Assembly (NCBI GenBank): GCA_036346375.1
Contig: CM070501.1
Location: forward strand, 58,755,326-58,819,325
Direction: 5' to 3'
Origin: Guadua angustifolia
Lineage: Eukaryota > Streptophyta > Magnoliopsida > Poales > Poaceae
DNA length: 64,000 nucleotides
Part shown: positions 33,582 to 42,723 of the stretch, piece after piece
How positions within the stretch are numbered: the stretch's first letter is position 1
Layout: every line of letters begins with the position of its first letter
Position numbers and translations under genes: made by a program
Notes under the pieces: generated by a model
What the model was told of the DNA's origin: nothing
The model's input: the letters and a program-made list of their open reading frames with translations, nothing else
Databases searched by the model: none

Positions 33582-34379
33582 TGCTCCACTGAATTGGTTT
33601 GGATGTCTTGCAGGTTAGGAAATTTGCCACCGATGTCGGCGGCAATGCTGCCACGCAGCTGGTTTCTTTCTACTTGAAAGGTGGTCAGCGACGACAAATT
33701 ATACAGGGAGAGAGGGAGCATGCACCGTGCAGGTTGTTACAGAAGAGGTCCAGAAACTGCAGGCCGGGGATGTCGCCGCGTCCAGGGAGGATCAGGCCGT
33801 CGAGCTGGTTGAACCTGAAGGATAGGTAGCCCAAGGACAAGAGGTTGGCCAGCGAAGGCCCCCCGAGGCTGTTGTTGCCAGCCACAGCAGCTTGAGCCCT
33901 GTCAGTGTTCTGCCGAGCTCCTCAGGTATGCGCCCATGGAGCCAGTTAGAAGCGAGATCGAGGACCACCATGCTGTTGCAGAAGCTCAGGTAGGCAGGGG
34001 CCGTAACGAAGAAGGAATTGACCCCAGCACGAGGATACGCACTTACGCTGTCGGCCGATGCATGCGGAGATCTCCCCATGGAACCAGTTGTACGTAGCTC
34101 AGGTTGAGGTTTCGCGGGAAGGTGAGGTTGCCGATGGCCGGGAGGAGGCTCCCGGCGAGCCCCCTCGTCGGCAGGCTCAGGCGCTCAGCGCTAACACCTA
34201 CGGCGGCGTCCTACCGCAGCCGCACGTCACGCCTTCCCAGCTGCAGAAGGCGCCGGTGTTGCCGTTCCACGAGGCGAGCACGCCGGAGCTGGGGCCGTTG
34301 ACCTCGGCCCTGAAAGACAGCGGCGGCGGCAAGCAGCGTGGCCTCCTTGCCGCCGCCGCTGTTGGCACTTGCGATCATG

Positions 34380-34726
34380 AGTATGGAGGTTTTGCCCCTG
34401 GGCCACGTAAGAACCACTTGGTTAGTTAAATAGTTAGCATACATGATCAGCACAATTAAGCTCTAGGTAGCAAATGAATCACTACTACTAATATGCATTC
34501 AAGCTGCGGTACAGTACTATGACCAAAAAGATGCCACATTTGCGAAGGATTCATGCCGTTGCAGCCAAGATCATGATTAACATTGACACTGGTAAAAGCA
34601 AACTACCAGTGCAATTGAGCAAAAGGCGACATCTTTGCAAACGATCCAATGCAATTGTAGCAAAATAATGAAAATTTTCATACCAACAGTGAGAACGTAA
34701 CAACGGAGTTGAGTAGTAGGACTTAC
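34380..34726. other. Region between RLK3 and the kinase fragment
   Basis: No protein is recognised. The part next to 34727 begins with a GTAAGT on the minus strand and is probably the intron that followed the kinase exon. The part next to 34380 is the upstream region of RLK3. Confidence 0.35.
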
Positions 34727-35046
34727 TGCTGAATGCGATGTTGGCGAGGCTGCCATTGGTGGCGTAGTCATGGATAAGGAGCTTCTTCTCGGCGCCCCAG
34801 TAAAAGCCCGGGCGGAGGATGTTCGGTGCGGAACTGCGCGACGGAGCGCACCTGCGCCGAAGTCCTTGAGCTTATCGACGCCGCCACTCGCGCCGATGCG
34901 CTGACGGCGAAGCGGTGCCGTATAGCACGGCCTTTGTACACGATGCTCGACCGGTGGCGCCGAGGATGTAGGGCGACGCCTTGAGCAGCGTTTCCATCTC
35001 CAGCTCGCCGTCCACCGTGACCAGCGTCGCCAGGGGCCCAGGGGTA
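34727..35046 (-). pseudogene. Exon fragment of a different LRR receptor-like kinase
   Basis: The minus strand, over several frame breaks, gives ..ATLVTVDGELEMETLLKASPYILGATG.., then ..SSIVYKG.., then ..DKLKDFGAG.., then a piece around ..KLLIHDYATNGSLANIAFS, and ends at a GTAAGT splice donor (34721-34726). The order DGE-LE-LLKAS-ILG-SSIVYK is typical of the kinase N-lobe of LRR-III receptor-like kinases of the At4g34220 type, not of the Xa21 class around it. Only one exon is present, with at least three frameshifts. It is probably a duplicated or captured fragment. Confidence 0.7.
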
Positions 35047-35275
35047 AAACCGGTTCTTCACTTGAGAAAAACGTTAAAAAGGCTTGAAAATGTGTAAATC
35101 TCCAGAAATGGCAAATGTGCAAAGTGCGATCGAGATGAGTGATATTTTGACGAGCGTCACGAAATCGGTGGTAAAAGTACGAGACCACATATTAATAATG
35201 GTAAAACGTCAATTTTCTCGAGGAGAGGAGGGACGACAACAAGCCCGCGAGATGCATCTTGCGCTCGATCCACCG
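35047..35275. other. Spacer upstream of the kinase fragment
   Basis: No gene is recognised here. It is plain sequence between the kinase fragment and the Pack-type hAT. Confidence 0.3.
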
Positions 35276-35559
35276 CTTCTTGACAGGGGTGAAAATGGGT
35301 CGGGTAATACCCGACCCGTATCCGGATCCGACGAAAATCTTACCCGAAAATTCAGATACGGATACGGGTATTTCTTTGTCGGGTCGGATACGGGTAATTA
35401 CCTGGATACTTTTGTTTCGGATACGGGTCAGATACGGGACAGCAGATACCCGGTAAATACCCGGATATTCGGGTCGGATACGGGTATCCGGATAAAAATA
35501 AAAATCGGGTAGCCGGTTCTTGGCCCAAGCCCAACAGCTTTGCCCGGCCCATTTGCATT

Positions 35560-35890
35560 AGTGGAAAAAAAAATAAGAAACCCTAACTCCCCATCACTCA
35601 TCAGCCTCAGCCAGTCCCCACAGCCGCCATTCTCCCGAGTGGCCGAGTCCTCCCGCCCAACTCCAGTCCCGCCGGCCGCCGGCCCGCCGCACCCCGCCAC
35701 CGTCCACAGCCACCATCTCCCGCCGCTGCCGGCCGCTGCAGCTCCCGGATCCGCCTCCCCCTGCCGCAGCTCTCGCCGCCGCCACCCGTAGCTCCGGCTC
35801 CCGTCGCCCCCCGCCGCATCTCCGGCTCCCGCCGCCGCATCTCCGCTCCCGCCGCAGCTCGCTTCCGCCGTCCTCCTTGGGCGATGGTTG
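35560..35890 (+). other. GC-rich segment in the Pack-hAT, possible captured 5' leader
   Basis: Begins with AAACCCTAACTCCCC-like sequence and is rich in CCGCC and CTCCCGCCGC. It looks like a plant 5' leader and first exon, open in several frames on both strands with Pro/Arg/Ser or Ala/Gly-rich translations. No domain is recognised. It could belong to the same source gene as the CDPK exons or to another. Confidence 0.35.
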
Positions 35891-36679
35891 CTATTGCTGT
35901 TCTTGGTTTTAATGAGATCATGGTGCTTTTGAGGTACTTGGATCATTAGCCGCACTATGTCCAATTTTTTATGCACTGAAAATAATTACATGACAGCACC
36001 ATTCTTGTTCTGCTGATCAGGAATCCGATATATATGTTCTTGCTATTTGTGGGTTATTTACTGGCCAAAGCTTTAGCAGTGCAGCTAGATATCAGCAGAG
36101 AATTCCAAAATGGTGTGGTAAGATTTTGAACACTTGGTGTGGTAAGAATTCCAAAATGGTGCTGATAATATGTACATTCTCATTAAACTGTTTTATTTAG
36201 ATCAGTGATACTGTCTTTTAAGTGCAGTGCCTTGCATTAGTAGCTGAAGAAAGAATGTTACATCAGTTCTTACCTCGCGTTGATTCTGCCCGCTTTGAGA
36301 TGACAAAATGAGCTGTTCTTATTCTGCAGGTTAGGCTTTCAGCTCAAGTTAGGCAGCTCAAGTTAGCTTTCAGTTTGAGCTTTGCCATCTGGTGTTAACA
36401 TATGTGATAGTCTGTTCTCCTATTCTGTTTGTGATAAGTATTATTGAACTGCATGTTTCTCCTTTTCTCCTATTAGAATTTATAGTTCTCAAAGCAAGTG
36501 TAGTGCCTCCAGTTCATCATATTCATTATCTTCAAGTCACCACCGCTCAGTCATGAAGTCTTACGTGAGTTCTTAAATTTCCATCGTATGTACATGCATG
36601 CATTCAGTTATTTCTGAAATACAGGCCATGAGCAATGAACTGTAATTTCTCTGAAGAGCTCTTTTTTGTCATCTTGTAG

Positions 36680-36795
36680 GGCATCCATGGGTTCAGGTTG
36701 GTGGTCTGGCTCCTGATAAGCCGCTGGATTCCGCGGTTCTATCTCGTATGAAACAATTCTCAGCTATGAATAAGTTGAAGAAGATAGCTCTTAGG
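36680..36795 (+). pseudogene. Captured CDPK exon: kinase end and autoinhibitory junction
   Basis: 116-bp exon between an AG acceptor (36678-36679) and GTAAGT donor (36796). It translates to ..HPWVQVGGLAPDKPLDSAVLSRMKQFSAMNKLKKIALR, the end of the kinase domain plus the autoinhibitory junction of plant calcium-dependent protein kinases. The segment is intact in frame. In a working CDPK this helix blocks the active site until calcium binds the EF hands. Here it sits without the upstream kinase exons inside a transposon. Confidence 0.92.
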
Positions 36796-37034
36796 GTAAG
36801 TATGATTTGGAAGGATTGTGTATTTCTCTTTCTACAATTCTTTAGATGATCAATACCATCTTGCTTTTGTACATATGTACCAAGCGGATAACCGTTCGTA
36901 GTTTGGCTTTTGCACGATACATTAAATAATCATGCAAAAAAGAATGTTAACATAGTGGTCTATCCGGTGCAGAATTCAATTCCCATTAAAGAATTCGGTC
37001 AAATTACTTGTCCTGATACGTTTGTTCTTTCTAG

Positions 37035-37202
37035 GTCATTGCCGAGAACTTATCAGAGGACGAAATTGCCGGCCTGAAAGAAATGTTCAAGGTGATAGAC
37101 ACTGACAACAGCGGACTGATCACATTCCAAGAACTAAAGGTTGGATTGAAAAAAGTTGGTGCTAATCTCTAAGAATCGGAGATCTATTCGCTCATGCAAG
37201 CA
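37035..37202 (+). pseudogene. Captured CDPK exon: first EF hand, with a premature stop
   Basis: 168-bp exon from AG (37033-37034) to GTAAGT (37203). It reads VIAENLSEDEIAGLKEMFKVIDTDNSGLITFQELKVGLKKVGANL, then a TAA (37170-37172) where family members usually have Lys, then ESEIYSLMQA. The EF-hand loop DTDNSGLITFQE has its calcium ligands. A third exon start (37296-37309, ADVDI) is cut off soon after. The stop means no CDPK fragment beyond the first EF hand could be translated. Confidence 0.92.
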
Positions 37203-37710
37203 GTAAGTTTTTCAGCACTTTTGCAATTTTTGTTTTGGAATCAGAACAAATGAAATTTGTGGTGCCTTACTTCCGCTGCTGAAATGAATTAACAGGCGGA
37301 TGTAGATATAGGGTATCTCATTACGGATTTACGGTTTGCTCACATTTGATTTGCTGGATGTGTGATAACTGGACCATGTGTGATAATTGGACTATGTGTG
37401 ATAATTTGATTTGCTGGATGTGTGATAATTGTACCATGTGTGTTAGTTAAATTATTTTTATCACATACTTTGAGTCTAGGTAGTTTTTGTACTATTCGAC
37501 TAAGTACCCGTTATCCGTATTGTACCCGTCCATATAGTATCCGGTATCCGTTTTGTACCCGTCCGTATAATATCCGGTATCCGTATCCGTATCCTACCCG
37601 ATTTTTCACTACCCGTATCCGTACCCGTATCCGAAAAAAATAATTAGGGTAGGATACAGGATGACCTACTATCCGACCGTATCCGACCCGTTTTCACCCC
37701 TACTTCTTGA

Positions 37711-38344
37711 TTCGTCCTGTTATTGGGAGCAACAAATTTGACAGCTGACATGCTTGCAGATGCTCGTTATTGGAGCACGCATGCAAATTGCTTTCTTGAC
37801 CGCCGAAGCATCGTGCTAATGTGTTGTTAATGATTGTACCAAGTAGTGTATGTATGAGATGGTTTAAAAAATGGTTATCTATATGTTTGGTTACTTGAAT
37901 AAAATTATCCTGTCCTAGATGGTGAGATACAAATTTAAAAAATATTCCCAATAGATGCTAAACCATTTTATTCACTTAAAACTATAGGACCAAATGGTAC
38001 ACAACTATCCTATTTTATTCAATCTTATTCCACTGTCAAACACACCTCGTGTCTTTGAGACTAAGACCACGTTGTCTATGTATTGTCACACCCCCACCCC
38101 CACCACCCTAAAAAAAGGAAAAAAAAACAGATCAACAAACAAACATATGTATGTATATCATATATATTTCAGAATACAAGCACATAAATCAGCAAGTGCT
38201 ATTGAATCGCCCCAAACACAAAAGCCTATGTTGGTATGGCAATCCTAAGACTTTTGGGATATCATATTGTCAATGACTCATTTCTAATTTTTTTTAGAAC
38301 TAAAGGGGGGTATTTTGACCTGGGTATTCATAGCCTAGATTTTG
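37711..38344. other. Intergenic, 3' side of the PPR pseudogene
   Basis: AT-rich, with a C-rich run (38087-38106). No gene is recognised. Confidence 0.35.
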
Positions 38345-39992
38345 TTAACCCATAGACCTAAGTGCCCAGCACTCTCTTTTAGGGTTATAGAAGCAAAATC
38401 TGCTGATGAAATATTTATGAACATGGAATAGTCTTGATAGTGGATCCAGTATTAGATTCTTCCCTGCCATGCTTGGAGATTGATTTTCTGTGGCAGGCCC
38501 ATCTTTTTTCATATGTATTGCTTTCACCAATATCCTGGTTCTTGGTTCTGGAATCATCCCTCTCGACTTCATTGTTGTGTAATATTGCAAAGCCTCATCC
38601 AACTTTCCTTGGGAATGAAGTCTATGAACCATAATAGTAAATGATCGCTGATCTAGGCCTGATCCACTTCTCCCCATCTCATCCCATACTTGTTGCACCC
38701 CCTTGCCCCCTTCTCATATTTCCAACTGACATAAAGGTTCAATATTAAGTTATACGTGTCACAGTCCAATTTACAACCTGATTTTTCCATCCTCTGCATC
38801 AAAATAATAACATCCTTGGGTTTCTGAGTTGTCTTCAGAATGTACCAGTATGTCATGTTGTTTGGAGAACAGCCCTTCTCCTCCATATCATCCACAAGCT
38901 CATAAACTTTCTCCATCCGCTTTATCTTACATAAGTGTTTTATTAAAGTGCTGTAGGTAACCACATCTGCTTGACAACCACGGTCATTCATCTCTCCAAA
39001 AATTACGAGAGCTTCTGGAATCCTTTTCTTGAAGCACAATTGGTCAATTATACAGTTGCAAATCGCCACATCAGGATTGATCCCTTTCTCCCACATGCTG
39101 GTAAATAGTTTAATGGCAGTACTAAGTTTGCCGGCTTTGGCTAGTGAATTTATGAATGTACCATAGGTGAACAGGTCCAGCTTAAGCTTAGATGCAATGA
39201 TCTCATTCCAGACCCTTTTAGCATCTACCACGCTTCCCTTGACACACCAACCATTTAGAATGAAGTTCCAGCTCTTTATGACAGGAGGGAACTCACCTTT
39301 CTTTTGGAGAAAGAGGGCCTCCGCCTTCTCAACATGCTTGTACCGACAAAGCGACATCAGAAGTATCTGGAACCCAACCAAGTCGAGCTAAAACCCATAA
39401 TCCTTCCTCTTGTAAAACATCTCTATCGCCTCCTGCACCTTGTGCGCACCTGCGTACTGATTCAGTAGGACGGCAAACATCCTGTTTGTTACTACCGACC
39501 TGCGGCGCTCCACAGGAATCTCATCAAACAGCTGCCTCATGAGCCTGACCTTTTTCATCCGCCCAAGAATGTCTAGCATCTCCGTGTAAGCCCTTGAATC
39601 ATGGGCGTAACCAGGAAGCCCAGTCGCCCAGTTGAAGAACGACAGCGCGACCTGCCAATTGGACCGCTGCTTCTGGAGGACCTTCAGGACGACATCCTCA
39701 TCCATCCCATCTGCAAACTGACGGAGAGCTTCACCGTGCTCAGTATCGCCATCACTGGATTTAAGAATTCTCAAAACTTCACTGATACAGACGTCCCCGG
39801 AACCCTCTGAAGCGCCAGCATGGCAATATTTAAGTGAGCCAAGAACATATCCTCTTGGAAGAGCACTCTGGTGAAAGCATGGAGGCAAGCCTACGCTAGG
39901 CATCACCTCTGAGGCATTACGTCGAACAGCTGGTGGGCACGATCTTAGAACGCCGAGCCTCCTAGGAACTGCACGCGAACACAAGACGCCAT
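38345..39992 (-). pseudogene. PPR protein pseudogene (At3g15200-like)
   Basis: An intronless minus-strand pentatricopeptide-repeat gene. The N-terminal part (39984-39388) includes ..SNWQVALSFFNWATGLPGYAHDSRAYTEMLDILGRMKKV... The middle (39381-38653) has a row of P-type PPRs (..LFTYGTFINSLAKAGKLSTAIKLFTSMWEKGINPDV.., ..DVVTYSTLIKHLCKIKRMEKVYELVDDMEEKGCSPN..). The C-terminal end is at 38698-38345. Such proteins bind organellar RNA. Lesions: a TAG after KDYGF (about 39387), an 8-bp near-tandem insertion (AAGGGGGC AAGGGGGT on minus, about 38698-38713) and apparently a CG dinucleotide gain just after the ATG (39992), because the frame that follows has no in-frame ATG. By memory of motif order it resembles Arabidopsis At3g15200. 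Confidence 0.88.
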
Positions 39993-40208
39993 GTTGTTCG
40001 AATTAGCACCAGTTCAGAGGCTGCAGAGAAGGGACCATTGTTCCACTAGAACTATGTATCGAATCAGACGGAGTTGGGAGCAATGTGTGAGATGGGCACA
40101 CTGGGCAAGGAACTGCATCGCGTGACGGGCTCATTGGAATTTGCAAGAGGAGAGCAATGAGAAGCGCGAGGAAGAGGGGGTTGGAGATGATGTGTACCGA
40201 AAGGGGGG
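39993..40208 (-). promoter_or_regulatory. Proximal upstream region of the PPR pseudogene
   Basis: About 215 bases left of the original upstream region before the Gypsy insertion. Farther upstream sequence is now at 63475-64000. No clear TATA box is seen. Confidence 0.35.
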
Positions 40209-40550
40209 TGTCGGCGTATTCCACCTGACAGGCTCGGAGGATGCAGACCGGGTTTTGTTCGATAGGAGGGCGTCTTCGCGGCTGGCTAAACCTAGAGGGC
40301 GAAAACCCTAGGGACTCCTACGCGACGGATTCCGGCGTCTGTGAACTGCAGATGACACAGAGGTTTTTTACCCAGGTTCAGGCCCCCTTTGCATTGGGTA
40401 ATAGCCTTACTTCCTGCTTGATTGTTTTGAGAGTATCTGAGGCTTAATACCAAGTTTTTCTTGGGTTACAGGCTTTTTCCTTAGACTATATTGCCTGTTC
40501 TTCTCTTCTTCCTTCGACCGATCCCCTTTTCCCCATGCACCCGGAGACCC

Positions 40551-40557
40551 TTATATA
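40551..40557 (-). promoter_or_regulatory. TATA box of the Gypsy 3' LTR
   Basis: On minus CCTATATAAGGG, a consensus plant TATA box conserved at the same place in the other LTR (62652-62658). Transcription from this copy would run out of the element toward the PPR pseudogene, in sense with it, whose ATG is about 0.56 kb downstream. Confidence 0.7.
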
Positions 40558-40854
40558 GGCCAGGCTAACGGGGGTGGGTAAAAGAAGGTCATCATGCTTA
40601 TCTTCACACATTTAATACGCCTTCCCGTGCTGTCCCGTTCCTCCAGCCTCATTAAATGCCGACGCATGGCTTCGCCCGGCCCGCTTGTGATATGACCCTT
40701 TCTTGACAGGTTGGTGAGAGGCGTCAGAGGAATGGGCTTGTTGCAGAAACCCTTGCAGTTGTCAGGCCTGACACCGCTGTCCTGCCGCCCAGAACGGTAC
40801 GACAGGGGTAGGAGCCTTCGAGGCGAAGCCACCTTGCGCCACCTTTTTTGTCTA

Positions 40855-41280
40855 GCGGCGCGGGGAGCGAGGCGTCTCGCCCACTGCCGCCGGTGCCACG
40901 CGATCGACCGCCGGGCGAAAGGTATGCCTCGCCCGCGTGCTTTCGCCGGTGCCACGCGGACCGGCCGCCGGGCGAAAGCGTCTCGCCCACCGCCGCGCCG
41001 GGTGCCACGCGACCGACCGTCGCGGCGGCGAAAGCGTCTCGCCCGCACCTGCCGCCGGTGCCACGTGGATCGACCACGGGCGGCGTGGCGTCTCGCCCAC
41101 TGCTCGCCCGGTGCCACGCGGACGATCCGCCGGCGAAAGCGTCTTCGCCACTGCTCGCCGGGTGCCACGCGAACCGACCGCCAGGCGGCGGCGTTTCGCC
41201 CACCTTTCGCCCGGTGCCTGACCGACCGGCCGCGGCGAGCGTATGCTACCACCGCCGGGTGCCACGCGGATCGACATGTT
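40855..41280. repeat. U3 tandem array (~55-60 bp units), 3' LTR
   Basis: Seven or so units of the form GGCGTCTCGCCCACTGC / CGGTGCCACGCG / A-CCGACCGCCGGGCGAAA with small changes. They are GC-rich and open in every frame, which creates long false frames on both strands. A matching array is at 62945-63410. U3 repeats of this kind commonly act as enhancers, but that is inference here. Confidence 0.85.
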
Positions 41281-41648
41281 GGCGCTTTGTTGATCGCTTT
41301 GTGCGGCGGGAGGGTACCCCAACGCGCAGTCTGTGACAATGGCCCGGTCCATACGAGCGCGTACCAAAGCTTACTTTAGAACCTTCATTAAATGCTTAGC
41401 GTGCTCCTGGGTGGGGCCACCACTCATGAGGGTACGACCGCCTCGGTTCCCCTCCCGCGTATCTGCGGATTTCTTGGGACCCGAGGCGACGCACGATCTT
41501 GTCTTTTCGCGAACCGCCGGTGCAGGGGCGCATATAAAGATAGGTTTCATCTGCATAAGACGGTTTTTACGCCTTCTTCTTCCTTGCGCATTTTGCTCTC
41601 TCGCTCTTTCGCCTTTATTCCTCAAAGCTCTTCGTCTTCTTTGAGCCC

Positions 41649-42723
41649 ATGGCGCAGCCCATTCCTGCTTCGACCGCGGATACCCTCGCGGTAAAGAGAA
41701 TGGCCGTCATAGCGCCGGAGGGCTTCCTCCGCTTCCGGGCGGGGACCGCCACGCCACGGTGCCTTTCGAACGAGATCATCATACACACCTGGGCACTGAT
41801 GGCGGGCCTTGTCCCGCCCTTTTCCGATTTCTTCCTTACCGTACTCCATTTCTACGGGATCCACCACCTTCACCTTACCCCCAATTCCATCATCTCGCTT
41901 TCCATCTTCGCACACCTCTGTGAGATGTTCATGGGGGTAATACCGAATCTTCCGCTCTTCCGCTATTTCCTCTTCTGCCACGCCTCCGCCGACAATGAGG
42001 TAGTGGGGAGTTGCTACTTTCGTCTTCGAGACGGGATGGCCTCCCACTACATCGCCTTCCAGCCCAAATCCAACTGGAAGGCATGGCGAATAATGGTCAG
42101 ACGCAACGACGGCGCCGGATTGACGCTTGGGGTGCCACGAGCGGCGAGGCCTCTGAGAACTGGAATTCGCCGGTCGAGGAGACGGCGGAAGTCCTTGCCA
42201 TGGCGACCCGCATCAACGGACTGCGGGGCGCCGGATTGGCCGGAGCGATGGTGGCCTGGGACTTCGTATCCCGGAGAATCAGCCCCCTGCGCCGCCGCCA
42301 CCGCCCAGCATGGCAGTACTCGGGCGACGACGATAGCACACGCACGTGGCCCGGGCGTAAGTCTTCATCCTTTCTTAGTTTTCTTTTCGGCGCACCTGTT
42401 CTTTCCTGTGGCTCCCTACCAACCGACAGCCAATTTCTTTTGCCTTTTGCCAGGCGCGGGAAACTTGGAGGATATAGTCATCGGCAGATGGCTCTCCGCG
42501 CTGATGCCGCTATCCGTGGGCAGTTCAACCTTCCCGGCGCTGGCTCGGCCGCTCGCCGATCTGCTGTACGCGGAACGCCTGGAACACGTCAGGCGGCTCC
42601 CGCTAATGGACTCCACGGGGGTCGCCGTGGTGCCACCTCGCGGCGGGCAGTGATCGAGACACGGCCCCCACTGCGGCAAGACGCGGCAAGCGCAATCGAT
42701 TGCCCCAGACGCCACGGGCTCGG
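41649..42723 (+). pseudogene. Antisense Gypsy gene, 5' part (Transposase_28-type)
   Basis: Plus-strand frame, opposite to the element's gag-pol: MAQPIPASTADTLAVKRMAVIAPEGFLRFRAG.., ..SNEIIIHTWALMAGLVPPFSDFFLTVLHFYGIHHLHLTPNSIISLSIFAHLCEMFMGVIPNLPLFRYFLF... This is the conserved domain known as putative gypsy-type transposon (Transposase_28), of unknown function. The frame changes near 42095. A GT-AG intron is likely at 42356-42451 (GTAAGTC..TGCCAG). The gene is cut at 42723 by the nested Copia element and continues at 53922. Confidence 0.8.

Larger units (their letters stand above)
29790..34379 (-). pseudogene. RLK3: decayed Xa21-type LRR receptor kinase, split by a LINE
   Basis: The third paralogue, read from about 34379 down. 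The start region reads MIASANSGG.. and is followed in shifting frames by an LRRNT cap. LRR pieces are at 34079-33596, then the LINE (33581-30863), then more LRRs at 30862-30049 (..GNLVGLNFLEIVNASISG.., ..LTRLTKLYAYYGNLEGPIPASLG.., ..NQLSGKIPDSIDNC..). A scrap of the juxtamembrane/TM region (..LALIQLIHKKLK..) ends it at about 29790. Five or more frame breaks are present and the kinase domain is absent. It closely parallels RLK2, so the three arose by tandem duplication. Confidence 0.85.
35284..37702 (+). mobile_element. Pack-type hAT element carrying CDPK exons
   Basis: The inverted ends CAGGGGTGAAAATGGGTCGG (35284) and, on minus, TAGGGGTGAAAACGGGTCGG (ending at 37702) are hAT-like. The flanks are a perfect 8-bp duplication CTTCTTGA (35276-35283 and 37703-37710). 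Subterminal regions are dense in GGGTA/ATACCCG-type words (35300-35510 and 37495-37690). The interior has no transposase. It has a GC-rich 5'-leader-like segment (35560-35890) and exons with introns of a calcium-dependent protein kinase. Introns were retained, so the capture was at the DNA level. Confidence 0.88.
40209..41338 (-). repeat. 3' LTR of the Gypsy element
   Basis: 1.13 kb, matching 62325-63474 nearly throughout. On minus, U3 is 41338 to about 40525 and contains a tandem array (40855-41280). A TATA box (TATATAA, plus 40551-40557) is next, and R/U5 runs to 40209. Confidence 0.9.

Noticed and set aside
35428..35976. Gly/Ala/Arg-rich protein on the minus strand
   Set aside because: Opposite-strand reading of a GC-rich leader-like segment inside the Pack-hAT; no motif.
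36680..37309. Resident CDPK gene
   Set aside because: Only the junction and first EF-hand exons are present, with a stop, between hAT ends that have a perfect 8-bp duplication.
40551..41379. Arg/Ala-rich proteins in the 40.6-41.4 kb and 62.7-63.6 kb regions
   Set aside because: They are readings of the Gypsy U3 tandem repeats, open in every frame and located in LTRs.
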